From Clostridium sp. AM34-11AC (GTDB lineage: Bacteria; Bacillota; Clostridia; Lachnospirales; Lachnospiraceae): a stretch of DNA of 64,000 bases. Below the pieces are notes generated by a model. It did no database searches and was not told where the DNA came from. It saw only the letters and a program-made list of their open reading frames with translations. Positions 43,037 through 50,714 of this stretch are shown here, piece after piece. The stretch lies in NCBI RefSeq assembly GCF_003435375.1, contig NZ_QWGL01000001.1, positions 124,001-188,000 of the forward strand, written 5' to 3'. The stretch's first letter is position 1. Every line of letters begins with the position of its first letter. Both the position numbers and the translations under genes were made by a program.

Positions 43037-43735
43037 TTAAAATCCATATTTCTGAAGAAACTCCATGCTGAGCCCCGAGTTTCCCTTCACATTTCCTGCG
43101 GCATTTTCACCGTCAGGCATTTTTCCCCTGTCCGCACCGGAATTTCTTCCGATATCCACAAATTTCTGAATATATTTCCCCACAATGTCGTTTTCCAGAT
43201 TGACCGGATCTCCTGCTTTTTTCTTCAAAAGCGTTGTCTCCTCGCCGGTATGCGGGATTACCGACACCGAAAAGTTCCTCTTTGTCACCGCCGCCACCGT
43301 GAGGCTGATCCCGTCGATGCAGATCGACCCTTTTTCCACGATCAGATCCAGGATCTTATCCGCACATGCGATTGTGACCCAAACTGCATTCTCTTCCCGT
43401 CTCATCGATTCGATCTGCCCGGTTCCGTCAATGTGACCGGAAACGATATGACCGCCGAACCGGCCGTCCGCCGCCATGGCCCGCTCAAGATTTACATAAC
43501 TTCCGTCCTGCAGTGCTCCGAGGCTGCTTCTCCTCACAGTTTCCGCCATCACGTCGGCGGAAAACTCGTTATTTTTCATATTTGTGACCGTAAGGCAGAC
43601 ACCATTGACTGCGATGCTGTCACCGATCTTTGTTCCTTCCAGGACTTTTTTCGCTTTTACCGTCAGCGTACCGGAATTTCCGCGCAGGGAAAGTGCCTTC
43701 ACCTGTCCGAGTTCTTCTACGATCCCTGTAAACAT
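43037..43735 (-). CDS. ribE: Riboflavin synthase alpha subunit
   Basis: A 232-residue two-barrel enzyme that dismutates two lumazines into riboflavin. It starts MFTGIVEELGQV; the duplicated lumazine-binding motifs are GDSIAVNGVCLTV and KGSICIDGISLTV, each after a barrel. The C-terminal 30 residues (GADRGKMPDGENAAGNVKGNS) extend beyond the usual length of about 210 and are Gly/Asn-rich. RBS AAAGGAAG precedes it. The gene is 22 bases after ribD. Confidence 0.95.
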   Translation of the reverse strand: MFTGIVEELGQVKALSLRGNSGTLTVKAKKVLEGTKIGDSIAVNGVCLTVTNMKNNEFSADVMAETVRRSSLGALQDGSYVNLERAMAADGRFGGHIVSGHIDGTGQIESMRREENAVWVTIACADKILDLIVEKGSICIDGISLTVAAVTKRNFSVSVIPHTGEETTLLKKKAGDPVNLENDIVGKYIQKFVDIGRNSGADRGKMPDGENAAGNVKGNSGLSMEFLQKYGF

Positions 43736-43757
43736 GCCCTTACTTCCTTTCCCATTT

Positions 43758-44867
43758 TCAATCTACTGAATATCTGAGCATCAGATCATCCCCGATCGTC
43801 TCCATCTGTCTCAACGTCAGCTTCACAGCTTCCGCCGGATGCGCCACACCGATCCCGGAAACCGGAGTCTTCGCACCGGCACCGCCGAAGATCTTCGGGG
43901 CGATAAACGCGCAGATCTCGTTTACGATCCCGGCTGACAGCGCCGCGTCATTTAAGGTACCGCCGCCCTCTAAAAGCACGCTGTCGATGCCCTGTTTTCC
44001 AAGATATTCCATGAGCTTTCTAAGATCCACACGCCCGTCTGCGTCCGGGACCGACACGGTCTCCACGCCGGCCGTGTGAAGCTGTTCCTCTTTCTCTTCC
44101 GCTTCTTTACAGCCTTCCCAGGAATGCTCCCCCGCATACGCTACGATGGTCCGGTACTCCTTTGCCGTCTTCACGATCTGTGAATCCATTGGGATCCTGA
44201 GCCCACTGTCGCAGATGATCCGCACCGGACTCTTCAGCCCGGGGATCCGGACGTTTAACATCGGATCGTCTGCCAGGACCGTGCCGATCCCAGCCATGAT
44301 CCCCATATACTGGTGGCGCAGCTCCTGCACCTTTTTCCTTGCGCTTTCTCCTGTGATCCACTTGGAGTCGCCGGTCCGCGCAGCGATCTTTCCGTCCGCC
44401 GTCATGGCGTATTTCATGACCACATAGGGGGTTTTCTTTGTGATATAATGAAAGAATACCGGATTTAACGCATCGCATTCCTCCCGCATAAAGTCCTCTT
44501 CCACCCGGACTCCCGCTGCTCTTAAGATCGCCGCTCCTTTTCCTGATACCAGGGGATTCGGATCTCTTGAACCGATCACAACTCTTGCAATCTTCTGCTC
44601 GAGGATCGCCTCCGTGCAGGGCGGTGTCTTTCCGTAATGGCAGCACGGCTCCAACGTCACATAAAGTGTCGCGCCTTCCGCACTTTCCGTGAGCGATGCA
44701 ATGGCGTTTCGCTCCGCGTGGAGTTCTCCGCACCGCTCATGATAACCTTCCCCTATGATCCTTCCGTCTTTCACGATCACAGCTCCCACAAGGGGATTCG
44801 GGCTCGTCCAGCCAAGTCCCCCCTTTGCAAGCTCAATGGCCCGCAGCATATAATCCCGGTCCGTCAT
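43758..44867 (-). CDS. ribD: Bifunctional riboflavin deaminase-reductase
   Basis: A 369-residue fusion. The N-terminal deaminase has the zinc motif HAERNAI and PCCHYGKTPPC. The C-terminal reductase binds NADPH with RPHVVMKYA-type strand (PYVVMKYAMTADGKIA), GIGTVLADDPMLNVR and VLLEGGGTLNDAAL. First structural gene of the operon, behind the FMN riboswitch. The ATG at 44867 is 10 bases after GAGGAG; a GTG at 44876 is too close to it. Confidence 0.96.
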   Translation of the reverse strand: MTDRDYMLRAIELAKGGLGWTSPNPLVGAVIVKDGRIIGEGYHERCGELHAERNAIASLTESAEGATLYVTLEPCCHYGKTPPCTEAILEQKIARVVIGSRDPNPLVSGKGAAILRAAGVRVEEDFMREECDALNPVFFHYITKKTPYVVMKYAMTADGKIAARTGDSKWITGESARKKVQELRHQYMGIMAGIGTVLADDPMLNVRIPGLKSPVRIICDSGLRIPMDSQIVKTAKEYRTIVAYAGEHSWEGCKEAEEKEEQLHTAGVETVSVPDADGRVDLRKLMEYLGKQGIDSVLLEGGGTLNDAALSAGIVNEICAFIAPKIFGGAGAKTPVSGIGVAHPAEAVKLTLRQMETIGDDLMLRYSVD

Positions 44868-44937
44868 CTTTTTCACTCCTCTTTCCGCAAACCTGCCTTA
44901 CAGGCGCAATCAGAAAATTCCATAGGAATTTTCTGTT

Positions 44938-44975
44938 AAAAAAATCCCTGTAAAGCAGATGCCTACAGGTTTTTT
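44938..44975 (-). terminator. Second leader terminator before ribD
   Basis: CCTGTA pairs with TACAGG. The hairpin is flanked by A- and T-runs and, on the minus strand, followed by seven Ts and AACAGAAAATTCC, a degenerate family C tag. Confidence 0.7.
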
Positions 44976-45054
44976 CATATTCGGTCCGTTGTTTCATTCG
45001 GAAATATAACTTTTCTGCAATTCACAGCTTTCCCGGATCAATCTCCTGTTACAC

Positions 45055-45088
45055 AAAAAAGCCCTGAAACAGTTTCCTATTCCAGAGC
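45055..45088 (-). terminator. FMN-riboswitch-controlled terminator
   Basis: On the minus strand GCTCTGGAA pairs (two wobble pairs) with TTTCAGGGC, then six Ts. Immediately after comes GTGTAACAGGAGATT, a family C tag. Confidence 0.7.
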
Positions 45089-45182
45089 TACTGATCCGAT
45101 CTTCCGTGATCCGGAATTTCTCAATCCCGTCCTCTTTTTCGAGCACCGGATCGCTTCCGCATATCACAAACAAACCTGAAAT

Positions 45183-45289
45183 TCTTCTTTCATCCAGACT
45201 ATACTGTCGGCCCCGGAATCTCACCGGATCATACCTCTCGGCTCGCGGGCTTTACCGCCGGTAGGGACTTGCACCCTGCCCTGAAGACT
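45183..45289 (-). ncRNA. FMN riboswitch (RFN element)
   Basis: On the minus strand the RFN core is complete: CTTCAGGGCAGGGTG, CCCTACCGGCGGTAAAGCCC, GCGAGCC, GATCCGGTGAGATTCCGG, GCCGACAGTATAGTCTGGAT, and a closing GAAGAA. FMN binding would favour the downstream terminator and repress the rib operon. Confidence 0.96.
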
Positions 45290-45342
45290 TATTATTGAAT
45301 TGTCCCTTTCGCTGACCGTCATTTCCATCAGCGGTTGTTTAC

Positions 45343-45371
45343 AATATACTCCCGTTCTCCGTATTTGTAAA
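45343..45371 (-). promoter_or_regulatory. Sigma-A promoter of the rib operon
   Basis: On the minus strand, -35 TTTACA (45366-45371), 17-base spacer, -10 TATATT (45343-45348), about 50 bases before the FMN aptamer. Confidence 0.75.
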
Positions 45372-45418
45372 GTATTTTCGATAGGAATTTTCACAGAGGA
45401 TCCCTTTGCTCAAAATTC

Positions 45419-45447
45419 TTGCATGGTACCTGATTTCCTGGTATACT
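45419..45447 (+). promoter_or_regulatory. Sigma-A promoter of the alcohol dehydrogenase gene
   Basis: -35 TTGCAT (45419-45424), 17-base spacer, -10 TATACT (45442-45447), 48 bases before the start codon. Divergent from the rib promoter. Confidence 0.75.
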
Positions 45448-45494
45448 TGATATATTAAGCACTGTCTATTTTCGCAGCATAAGGAGGAAATTCG

Positions 45495-46679
45495 ATGTTC
45501 AACTTTAATTTCTATACCCCGACCCGCGTCGTATTCGGAAAAGAAACCGAATACCGGATCGGAAAGCTTGTAAAAAATGTAAACTGTAAAAAAGTCCTGC
45601 TCCACTACGGAAGCGGCAGCGTGATCCGCTCCGGTCTTCTCGGACGGATCAAAGAGTCCCTGGACGCGTCCGGAGTCACCTATGTGGAGCTTGGCGGTGT
45701 TGTCCCAAACCCACGTCTTTCCTTAGTCCGTGAGGGGATCGGGCTCTGCAGAAAGGAGGGCGTTGATTTTCTTCTCGCTGTCGGCGGCGGCAGTGTCATC
45801 GACTCCGCGAAAGCCATCGGTTACGGTCTCGCGAACGACGGTGATGTCTGGGATTTCTATGAGCACACCCGTCAGGCATCCGCATGCCTTCCGATCGGCG
45901 TTGTTCTGACCATCGCGGCTTCCGGAAGTGAGATGAGCAACAGCTCTGTTATCACAAACGATGAAACACTGGAAAAACGCGGCTACAACAATGATATCTC
46001 CCGCCCTGTATTCGCTGTCATGAATCCGGAGATCACAATGACTCTCCCGCCATACCAGACAGCCTGCGGCTGCACCGATATTCTGATGCATACCATGGAG
46101 CGCTATTTCACAAACGGCGGAAATATGGAGATCACCGATGCCATTGCGGAAGGTCTTATGCGCACCGTGATCACGAACGCGAAGATCCTTGTGGACGATC
46201 CAGACAACTATGACGCGAGAGCCGAGGTGATGTGGTCCGGAAGTCTCTCCCACAACGGCCTCACCGGCTGCGGAAACGACGGCGGAGACTTCGCCTCCCA
46301 CCTCTTAGAGCATGAGATCGGCGGAATGTTCGACGTTGCCCACGGTGCGGGCCTTGCGGCGATCTGGGGCAGCTGGGCGAGATATGTGATCGATAACTGC
46401 ACTCCGCGTTTTGCGAAATTCGCAGTGAATGTCATGGGTGTTGAGCCTGGAAAAGATGATATGGCGACGGGTTTAAAGGGGATCGAGGCCATGGAAGACT
46501 TCTACCGTGCCATCAGTATGCCGACAAACTTAAAGGAACTCGGCATCGATCCGACGGAAGAACAGCTTGAGACTATGGCGAAAAACGCGAGAATCGCTGC
46601 AGGCGGCCCGAAGGGATCCGCGAAGAAGCTGGAAGCGGAAGATATGCTTAAGATCTATCAGATGGCTGCAGGAAAATAG
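45495..46679 (+). CDS. Iron-containing alcohol dehydrogenase (butanol-dehydrogenase-like)
   Basis: A 394-residue group III dehydrogenase of the YqhD/BdhA type. NAD(P)-binding is at LLAVGGGSVIDSAKAIGYG. Metal ligands fit Asp in GCTDILMHTMERYF plus its following His, and the two later His in HLLEHEIGG and DVAHGAGLA. These enzymes reduce short- and medium-chain aldehydes to alcohols during fermentation. RBS AAGGAGGAAATTCG precedes the start. It has its own promoter and terminator. Confidence 0.95.
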   Translation: MFNFNFYTPTRVVFGKETEYRIGKLVKNVNCKKVLLHYGSGSVIRSGLLGRIKESLDASGVTYVELGGVVPNPRLSLVREGIGLCRKEGVDFLLAVGGGSVIDSAKAIGYGLANDGDVWDFYEHTRQASACLPIGVVLTIAASGSEMSNSSVITNDETLEKRGYNNDISRPVFAVMNPEITMTLPPYQTACGCTDILMHTMERYFTNGGNMEITDAIAEGLMRTVITNAKILVDDPDNYDARAEVMWSGSLSHNGLTGCGNDGGDFASHLLEHEIGGMFDVAHGAGLAAIWGSWARYVIDNCTPRFAKFAVNVMGVEPGKDDMATGLKGIEAMEDFYRAISMPTNLKELGIDPTEEQLETMAKNARIAAGGPKGSAKKLEAEDMLKIYQMAAGK

Positions 46680-46704
46680 CAGAAATCTATCAAAATCGCA
46701 TGAA

Positions 46705-46747
46705 GAAAACCGGGATGCCGCCTATCTGCGCAGCATCCCGGTTTTCA
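46705..46747 (+). terminator. Terminator of the alcohol dehydrogenase gene
   Basis: A perfect 13-base stem AAAACCGGGATGC/GCATCCCGGTTTT with a 14-base loop. Confidence 0.92.
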
Positions 46748-46782
46748 TATAATACCATGAATCCTTGTTTTTTATAAAAAAA

Positions 46783-46888
46783 CGTGCCTTGGCACATTCT
46801 CGCGCCTCGCGCGGTCGCTTGCGACAATCTACATCTTCGCGTGAGTGCACATCTTTGGAATTCCTCGGAATTTCCTGTTACATAAAAT
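46783..46888. repeat. Dispersed repeat, family C, copy 2 (about 106 bp)
   Basis: GTGCCTTGGCACATTC, CGCGCGGTCGCTTGCGACAA and TACATCTTCGCGTGAGTGC, then GGAATTCCTCGGAATTTCC and TGTTACATAAAA. Compared with copy 1 it lacks a block of about 30 bases. It abuts the terminator of the downstream minus-strand gene. Confidence 0.87.
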
Positions 46889-46936
46889 AAGACTGCCGTC
46901 CAGCATAAGCCTACTGATACGGCAGTCAATTTTTTC
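46885..46936 (-). terminator. Terminator of the 336-residue membrane-protein gene
   Basis: GACTGCCGT pairs with ACGGCAGTC. T-rich on both sides, so it may be bidirectional. On the minus strand the T-tract continues as ATGTAACAGGAAATTCC. Confidence 0.8.
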
Positions 46937-46938
46937 AT

Positions 46939-47949
46939 CTACACGTAATCTCTGACCAGAAAGACCGGCTTGATCGCCATGATCTCATCGAATTCCTCCT
47001 GGGTAACGGATACATCTGCGTTGATCTTTTTCAAATCATTTTTTACAACGTCAAACGCGTCCTCCACAGACTCGGCACGCCCCTCACGGACAGCACGCTG
47101 CATCCGCTCTACAGTCACCGGATGAAGGTAACAGGCCGGAACCGGAAGTCCGAGATGGAGGCTGTCCACATACCCCGTAACGGCTTTTTCCGCCGCTGCA
47201 AGACGTTTTTCGATGGCTTTCCGATTATTCGTACTCGTCGGCATGACATTCGCTCCAGAGAACAGAAAGATCGCCGCCATTCCAAAGAGGACAAAGTATA
47301 CGGCAAACGCATCATGGTTCATAAAGGAGAATACGCCGTATGCAAGCGCCGCCGCCCCCATGACTACCATGAATAAGGCAAGCCATTTGTAAAACGGCTT
47401 TGTCTTCTCATACGTTCTCTTTTTCTTTGCCGCATTGGTGAGCTCTGTGAACAGGGACAGACGCTTCGTGAGGGCTGCTTTTGCCTGCTCCAGAACATTT
47501 ACCGTCTCCTTCGCCTGCTCTGAGAGAGGAATGAGACGTTTCTCCGCCTGCTTTTTTTCAGCTTCCGCAAGGCGCTTTTCCGCCGCTTCACTCACGGTCT
47601 TTATCTGCGGGAACCGTTCCTTCACGGATGCCACGAAAGCGTCCACCTGATCCTCATATTTAAAGTTGCACTGTTTTTCCTTACCGTCCTCATAGACAAC
47701 CACCAGGTACGGCATGGTGGCAAACAGGCCTTTTCCGGTAAATCCGCCTTTGCTCATCGCCACGCGCTTAAAGACACGGGAGACGGAAGATACCGGGATG
47801 TAGAAGCGCCGCTCCAGATAAAAGCTGTTGAGGTACAGAGCCTCTTTTCCGATTCCGCAGGGACCGATCTTCTTACAGTGCTTTTTGTCCTCTGAAAGAA
47901 TACTCTCCGGAATCTCTTTTTCTCCAAGTTTTGCCGGTTTTAAGAACAT
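46939..47949 (-). CDS. Membrane protein of unknown function with coiled-coil segment
   Basis: A 336-residue protein. Residues 1-115 are soluble and beta-rich (FYLERRFYIPVSSVSRVFKRVAMSKGGF, YLVVVYEDGKEKQC), resembling a PH-like lipid- or protein-binding fold. Residues 115-185 are charged and Ala/Glu/Lys-rich, likely coiled coil. Two adjacent membrane helices follow (about 190-210 and 216-236), then a soluble C-terminal domain with a short helical hairpin ending FLVRDYV. I do not know the family's role. RBS GGAGGCGAG precedes it. It is a single-gene unit. Confidence 0.75.
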   Translation of the reverse strand: MFLKPAKLGEKEIPESILSEDKKHCKKIGPCGIGKEALYLNSFYLERRFYIPVSSVSRVFKRVAMSKGGFTGKGLFATMPYLVVVYEDGKEKQCNFKYEDQVDAFVASVKERFPQIKTVSEAAEKRLAEAEKKQAEKRLIPLSEQAKETVNVLEQAKAALTKRLSLFTELTNAAKKKRTYEKTKPFYKWLALFMVVMGAAALAYGVFSFMNHDAFAVYFVLFGMAAIFLFSGANVMPTSTNNRKAIEKRLAAAEKAVTGYVDSLHLGLPVPACYLHPVTVERMQRAVREGRAESVEDAFDVVKNDLKKINADVSVTQEEFDEIMAIKPVFLVRDYV

Positions 47950-48088
47950 AACTCTCGCCTCCCAAATACTGAATAACCAGTATAAGCTGCCCTCAGCCTT
48001 TCACCGGGGCAGCTTATACTTTCTGCATCATCTGCAGTCAGACACTCCCAGCTTTGCAGCCTGTCTTTCGTGTCATTATAATCTTACA

Positions 48089-49525
48089 TTATGCTGTCTG
48101 TTTCTTCGTTGCGCGGATGAAGATTCCAAGGAATACGACCGCAAGTACGATACCTACCGGGTACGCAACTGCAGTACCGAGGTTTAAGCACTCTTTTGCA
48201 CAGAAGAAATATGTCATAGAAACAGCGCTCATGAAGGTTGCCGGAACTGCTGTGAGCCAGTAGTTCTTCTTTGCCTTGTAGAGGTACATGCTTGCTGTCC
48301 AGAGAACGATCATAGCCAATGTCTGGTTTGTCCAGCTGAAGTATCTCCATACGATGCTGTAATCCATATGTCCAACGATAGCGCCGATTCCAAGTAACGG
48401 TACGCAGAGAAGCAGACGGTTCTTCCAGTTCTTCTGGTCAACCTTGAACCAGTCAGCAAGTGTTAAACGTGCGCTTCTGAATGCTGTATCACCGGAAGTG
48501 ATCGGGCAGGCGATAACACCTAACATAGCAAGAGCAATGCCAACACCGCCCATGGTCTTCTGGCAGACATCATAGATGGCTGCGGACTGACCGTTCTTCA
48601 TGATCTCTGCGAGACCTGTGTTTAAACCACCTGTCACTTCGTAGAGAGAGCATCCTGCTGCTGCCCAGATCAGGGCGATAATACCTTCGCATACCATTGC
48701 GCCGTAGAATACGAAATGACCCTGTTTCTCAGATTTCATACAACGCGCCATAAGAGGTGACTGTGTTGCGTGGAAACCGGAGATCGCGCCGCAGGCAACG
48801 GTGATGAACATGAAGCTCCATACCGGTGTTCCGCTCGGATGCATGTTTCTGAAATTGCTCCAGATCTCCGGGATCACATATTCCGGTTTTGTGAAGATAC
48901 CAAAAGCAACACCGAGTGCCATGATAATCAGGCAGATACCAAAGATCGGATAGATCTTACCGATGATCTTGTCGATAGATATAAAGGTTGCGATAAAGTA
49001 GTAAGCCAGAATGATCCAGAGCCACATCTCTTTGTTTACGACAAGGCCCTGTGCTCCGCCGTTGCTGAACAGGGTTACGATCAGACCGGCCGGACCAACT
49101 GCGAAAACAGTACCGACCATGACAAGAAGTACAACACTGAATACACGCATCACGTTCTGCATCAGGCCGCCGAGGTAGATTCCGCATACCTCTGAGATCG
49201 AAGCACCATCATTTCTCTCGGACATCATGCCGGAGAAGAAGTCATGAACACCGCCGGCAAAGATCGTACCGAAGGTGATCCACAGAAATACGATCGGTCC
49301 CCACAATGCACCCTGCATGGCTCCGAAGATCGGGCCCAGACCAGCGATATTCAGAAGCTGGATCAGAAAGAGTTTCCATTGGGGCATGACTACGTAGTCG
49401 ACACCATCGTTGATTCTGACTGCCGGTGTCTCTCTGTCATCCGGACTGAAAATGTTATTTACGAGGTTGCCGTAGACAAAGTAACCTCCGATTAAAAGTG
49501 CCAGACAGACGAGAAAACTAATCAT
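48089..49525 (-). CDS. cstA: CstA-family carrier (pyruvate/peptide transporter)
   Basis: A 478-residue membrane protein with about 13 helices. CstA marks: LLIGGYFVYGNLVNNIF, DYVVMPQWKLFLIQLLNIAGLGPIFGAMQGALWGP, HDFFSGMMSERNDGASISEVCG, and FHATQSPLMARCM. E. coli CstA and BtsT are much longer (about 700); this shorter form is common in Clostridia. E. coli members import pyruvate or peptides. A LytS/LytTR pair follows upstream, as in the BtsS/BtsR-BtsT pyruvate system. The ATG at 49525 follows CAAGGAGGG. Confidence 0.93.
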   Translation of the reverse strand: MISFLVCLALLIGGYFVYGNLVNNIFSPDDRETPAVRINDGVDYVVMPQWKLFLIQLLNIAGLGPIFGAMQGALWGPIVFLWITFGTIFAGGVHDFFSGMMSERNDGASISEVCGIYLGGLMQNVMRVFSVVLLVMVGTVFAVGPAGLIVTLFSNGGAQGLVVNKEMWLWIILAYYFIATFISIDKIIGKIYPIFGICLIIMALGVAFGIFTKPEYVIPEIWSNFRNMHPSGTPVWSFMFITVACGAISGFHATQSPLMARCMKSEKQGHFVFYGAMVCEGIIALIWAAAGCSLYEVTGGLNTGLAEIMKNGQSAAIYDVCQKTMGGVGIALAMLGVIACPITSGDTAFRSARLTLADWFKVDQKNWKNRLLLCVPLLGIGAIVGHMDYSIVWRYFSWTNQTLAMIVLWTASMYLYKAKKNYWLTAVPATFMSAVSMTYFFCAKECLNLGTAVAYPVGIVLAVVFLGIFIRATKKQTA

Positions 49526-49572
49526 ACAAATCCCTCCTTGAATATACATTATGCTTAGTTCTTTTTCTTTAA

Positions 49573-49597
49573 GCAAATATATTATAGTATATTTTGC
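49573..49597 (-). promoter_or_regulatory. cstA promoter region with an imperfect palindrome over the -10
   Basis: On the minus strand a -10 TATAAT (49581-49586) lies in the centre of GCAAAATATA...TATATTTGC; the -35 (TTTAAA) is weak, as expected for an activator-dependent promoter. It may be a LytTR target, which is a guess. Confidence 0.45.
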
Positions 49598-49640
49598 ACA
49601 ATATTTAAAGATGGCCTGCATGAACAGCATGGTTATCTGC

Positions 49641-49678
49641 ACAAACGGCACTCCTTTCGCCATGAACGGAGTGCCGCA
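49641..49678 (-). terminator. Terminator of the LytTR regulator gene
   Basis: CGGCACTCC pairs with GGAGTGCCG over a 13-base loop. A TTTGT follows on the minus strand. Confidence 0.7.
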
Positions 49679-49691
49679 GCTTCTCTTTCTG

Positions 49692-50507
49692 TCAGCTGAT
49701 CTTCAGCAGCTGTTTTAATGTTTTCAGTTTTTCTCTTCCCACCGGGAGTTCCCGGCTCTCATACCCCTTCATATGTACGGAAAGTCCGTTTCCGCTGCCT
49801 GCAAAAAGTTCCGAAATAAATGACAGATTTATGAGATAACTCTTATGGATCCGGAAGAATCCGAAGTCCGCCAGCTTTTTCTCAAGTTCTCCCAAAAGCT
49901 GGTTGACCTCATAGGATCTCGATGTGGTGTGGACCACACATCCGTGTCCGTCGGTCTCCGCATACACGATCTGGGCGATCTCCAGAAACAGGATTCCGCG
50001 GCTGGCCGTCACAGGGATCTTGCCGAATACCGCTGCTTCGCGCCTCTCTTCCATACCTGTGTTTTCCTGCTCTGCTCCCTGTTTTTCTGCTGCTGCCGGT
50101 TCCGTTTTTCCCTCCTGCTCCTCCATTTGCCACGCAGGATCAAGTTTTCCTTCCCCAATGCATTTTTTCACAACATGGTGGACCCGCTCCGGATCGAACG
50201 GTTTTAAAATATAATCATCGATCTCCATCTCGTACGCTTTCGCGGCATACTGGGAATAGGCAGTAGCGAAGACGATCTTCGCCCCGGGAAATAGTCTTTT
50301 TGCCGTGGCTGCCAGCGTCGTCCCCTCCATGTCCCCGAGTTCCATATCCACAAAGATCAGATCAAACGAATCCGCCTCATTAAACATCTTTAAGGCATCC
50401 GCTCCACTCTCCGCTTCCGTGATCTCACAGGCCGGAAGCACTTCCTTTACCCTGCGGATCAGCATTTTTCTTGCCGGTCTCTCATCATCGATCACTGCGA
50501 TCTTCAA
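49692..50507 (-). CDS. LytTR-family response regulator (BtsR/LytR-like)
   Basis: A 271-residue regulator. The receiver domain has VIDDERPARK, phosphoacceptor Asp in DLIFVDMELGDMEG, VFATAYSQYAAKAYEM and ILKPFDPERV. A Gln/Glu-rich linker (about 125-160) leads to a LytTR DNA-binding domain (QIVYAETDGHGCVVHTTSRSYEVNQLLGELEKKL, FFRIHKSYLINL). The start codon is TTG, placed 5 bases after GGGGGAG. It pairs with the LytS-type kinase upstream and probably controls cstA. Between the two genes lies a 150-base repeat element. Confidence 0.92.
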   Translation of the reverse strand: MKIAVIDDERPARKMLIRRVKEVLPACEITEAESGADALKMFNEADSFDLIFVDMELGDMEGTTLAATAKRLFPGAKIVFATAYSQYAAKAYEMEIDDYILKPFDPERVHHVVKKCIGEGKLDPAWQMEEQEGKTEPAAAEKQGAEQENTGMEERREAAVFGKIPVTASRGILFLEIAQIVYAETDGHGCVVHTTSRSYEVNQLLGELEKKLADFGFFRIHKSYLINLSFISELFAGSGNGLSVHMKGYESRELPVGREKLKTLKQLLKIS

Positions 50508-50550
50508 AACATCTCCCCCTGTCTCTCATAGTTTCCCCAATGTATAAAAT

Positions 50551-50702
50551 AGTCCGGTCGTAACTGTTCAGTAGGTCTGCGCACTTGCTGCGCTGACCGT
50601 AAGAAAACATAGGCTGGAAGGCAAAAATCCCATCAGCGAAGCTGATCTGGAATGGATTTTTGCACGTAACTATGAAGGTACTGAATAGTTACGTCCGGTC
50701 AC
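50551..50702. repeat. Dispersed repeat, family A, full unit (about 150 bp) between lytS and lytTR genes
   Basis: The ends are inverted repeats: GTCCGGTCGTAACTGTTCAG on the left, CTGAATAGTTACGTCCGG on the right. The 50606-50694 part is the reverse complement of 42950-43036. The inner left part (GTAGGTCTGCG, GCTGCGCTGACCG) recurs in part at 56091-56120. Confidence 0.88.
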
Positions 50703-50714
50703 AGTATTTTCCTG

